The position numbers and the translations under genes were made by a program. The notes under the pieces are model-generated. The model had not been told where the DNA came from. It made no database searches and worked only from the letters and a program-made list of their open reading frames with translations. Shown one piece after another: positions 5,220 to 6,161 of a DNA stretch of 6,161 nucleotides; within the stretch, counting starts at the first letter, position 1, and the number at the start of each line of letters is the position of its first letter. The stretch lies in assembly GCA_023301405.1 (NCBI GenBank), contig JALZUX010000540.1, positions 1 to 6,161 on the forward strand, given 5' to 3'. Source of the DNA: Granulosicoccaceae bacterium (GTDB lineage Bacteria > Pseudomonadota > Gammaproteobacteria > Granulosicoccales > Granulosicoccaceae).

Positions 5220-5981
5220 ATGAAAATCGAAGAAACAGTAGCCGTAGTTACCGGCGGTGCATCAGGACTTGGCGAGGCCGCTGTACGCGAAATAATATCT
5301 CGTGGTGGAAAAGCTACCATTGTGGATCTGAACGAAGACCTGGGTAATGCACTGTCAGAAGAACTGGGAGACAGTGCTATCTTTTGCAAAGCAGATGTCT
5401 GCAATGAGGACGACGTATCCGCGATGCTTGACTCATGCACAAGCGCTTTCGGCAAGGTTACGGCTGCAATAAATTTTGCAGGCATCGCCGTTGCCGTAAA
5501 AACACTGGGTAAGGACGGGCCACATCCCTTAAAACTGTATCAGAAAGTTATTGATATAAACCTGATCGGGACCTTCAACGTATCACGACTAGCCAGTGAA
5601 AGAATGCAAAAAAACACAGCCAATGAAGACGGTGAGTTGGGGGTGATTGTCAATACCGCGTCAGTGGCTGCTTATGACGGTCAGAAAGGTCAATCAGCTT
5701 ATGCGGCTTCAAAAGCCGGAGTTGCAGGCCTTACCTTGCCTATGGCGCGAGACCTTGCAAGCTACGGAGTTCGCGTCAATACGATTGCACCTGGTTTATT
5801 TTTGACCCCTATGCTGGCCACTCTACCAGAAGAAGCACTCGAAGCACTGGCTAGCCAACCGCTGTTCCCTCAGCGATTGGGCAAGCCAGTTGAAATAGCA
5901 AAGCTTGCCTGCTTTATGATCGAGAGTGCCTACCTAAACGCCGAAGTAATTCGGCTTGACGGCGGTATACGTTTGCCGTAA
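5220..5981 (+). CDS. SDR-family 3-hydroxyacyl-CoA dehydrogenase type II (HSD17B10/HSD10-like)
   Basis: A 253-residue classical short-chain dehydrogenase. It has the nucleotide-binding TGGASGLG (11-18), D36 at the end of beta-2 (VDLN, favouring NAD), NFAG at 85-88 (normally NNAG), N114 in INLIGTFNV, and the catalytic set S148, Y161, K165 in [11 protein letters not shown] and YAASK. The C-terminal half closely follows mitochondrial HSD10: [32 protein letters not shown] and [13 protein letters not shown]. The HSD10-type insertion after the NAG motif ([12 protein letters not shown]) is also kept. These enzymes oxidise 3-hydroxyacyl-CoA to 3-ketoacyl-CoA with NAD, notably 2-methyl-3-hydroxybutyryl-CoA in isoleucine breakdown. 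The start is ATG 5220, with AGGA 9 bases ahead; the TTG at 5214 is too close to that site. It is transcribed away from the crotonase gene, which supplies its likely type of substrate. Confidence 0.94.
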   Translation: MKIEETVAVVTGGASGLGEAAVREIISRGGKATIVDLNEDLGNALSEELGDSAIFCKADVCNEDDVSAMLDSCTSAFGKVTAAINFAGIAVAVKTLGKDGPHPLKLYQKVIDINLIGTFNVSRLASERMQKNTANEDGELGVIVNTASVAAYDGQKGQSAYAASKAGVAGLTLPMARDLASYGVRVNTIAPGLFLTPMLATLPEEALEALASQPLFPQRLGKPVEIAKLACFMIESAYLNAEVIRLDGGIRLP

Positions 5982-5988
5982 TCCACGC

Positions 5989-6018
5989 GCCGGCCACTGC
6001 TCGCGAAGAGTGACCGGC
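5989..6018 (+). terminator. Stem-loop just after the dehydrogenase gene
   Basis: GCCGG (5989-5993) pairs with CCGGC (6014-6018) and, after one mismatch, CACT (5995-5998) pairs with AGTG (6009-6012), giving 9 pairs around a 10-base loop. It begins 7 bp after the TAA. The following TCTGTACCACTTATAG is only weakly T-rich, so it may be a poor intrinsic terminator or an mRNA 3'-end-stabilising hairpin. Confidence 0.5.
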
Positions 6019-6056
6019 TCTGTACCACTTATAGGCGCACCTCCGTTTTAGATGCT

Positions 6057-6109
6057 ATGCCTGCTACGATGAAAAACTATAAAGGTAGGCATCAATACGC
6101 TCTATTGAT
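6057..6109. repeat. Two adjacent short inverted repeats in the 3' tail
   Basis: ATGCCT (6057-6062) pairs with AGGCAT (6087-6092), and ATCAAT (6091-6096) pairs with ATTGAT (6104-6109). The two share two bases, so they could form as alternatives. The rest of 6019-6161 holds no gene I can support; a new gene may begin beyond the window. Confidence 0.25.
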
Positions 6110-6161
6110 CGATCGACTCCCATAGCTCTACTGCGCGCCCGACAAGCAATAATAGCGCACT

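Noticed and set aside
5023..5223. 66-codon + frame in the divergent region
   Set aside because: It overlaps the candidate promoter and the SDR start, has no ribosome site and no family resemblance.
5138..5485. 115-codon minus-strand frame over the SDR gene
   Set aside because: It is antisense to the well-supported Rossmann region and Ser/Ala/Pro-rich, so it is a shadow.
1..6161. Defence system, CRISPR array, prophage or other novel locus
   Set aside because: No repeats with spacers, nucleases, reverse transcriptases, toxin-antitoxin pairs or integrases are seen; every strong frame belongs to a common family.

Overview
This window looks like an ordinary chromosomal stretch of a gammaproteobacterium, probably a free-living and perhaps marine heterotroph. 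The lineage call is an inference. It rests on an Escherichia coli-like TrmO C-terminus, Gram-negative export signals (a lipobox and a Sec signal peptide) and close-to-balanced base composition. I see no transposase, phage gene, CRISPR array, rRNA or tRNA.

Layout from left to right. (1) Positions 1-171 carry the 3' end of trmO on the + strand. (2) It converges on an EamA-type drug/metabolite transporter at 291-1145 on the minus strand. (3) A gap of about 550 bp follows, with only doubtful small frames; it ends in a strong 24-bp near-palindrome at 1649-1672 that looks like a terminator. (4) Three minus-strand genes follow, read in the order SGNH/GDSL lipoprotein hydrolase (3746-2820), single-domain rhodanese (2644-2276) and exported DUF302 protein (2148-1693). 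Gaps of 175 and 127 bp, each with a small hairpin, suggest they are not one tight operon. (5) A second, roughly 416-bp gap (3747-4162) has hairpins and weak small frames only. (6) A divergent pair follows: an enoyl-CoA hydratase/isomerase (4975-4163, minus, TTG start) and an SDR of the 3-hydroxyacyl-CoA dehydrogenase type II (HSD10) family (5220-5981, plus). They share a 244-bp intergenic region with a candidate bidirectional promoter. (7) A hairpin just after the SDR gene and two short inverted repeats fill the 3' tail.

How the genes may work together. The hydratase and the dehydrogenase catalyse consecutive steps of beta-oxidation-type chemistry (hydration of a 2-enoyl-CoA, then NAD-dependent oxidation of the 3-hydroxyacyl-CoA), so the divergent pair is the clearest functional unit. 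Branched-chain amino acid or branched/isoprenoid acyl-CoA breakdown is the likely setting. The rhodanese and DUF302 proteins may both touch sulfur or redox metabolism, but that link is only positional. I found no convincing new system. The most unusual points are residue substitutions at conserved active-site positions in the SGNH hydrolase (Asn to Val in block III), the rhodanese (no basic residue in the active loop) and the crotonase (one catalytic Glu replaced by Gly), plus the shared palindromic -10 element.
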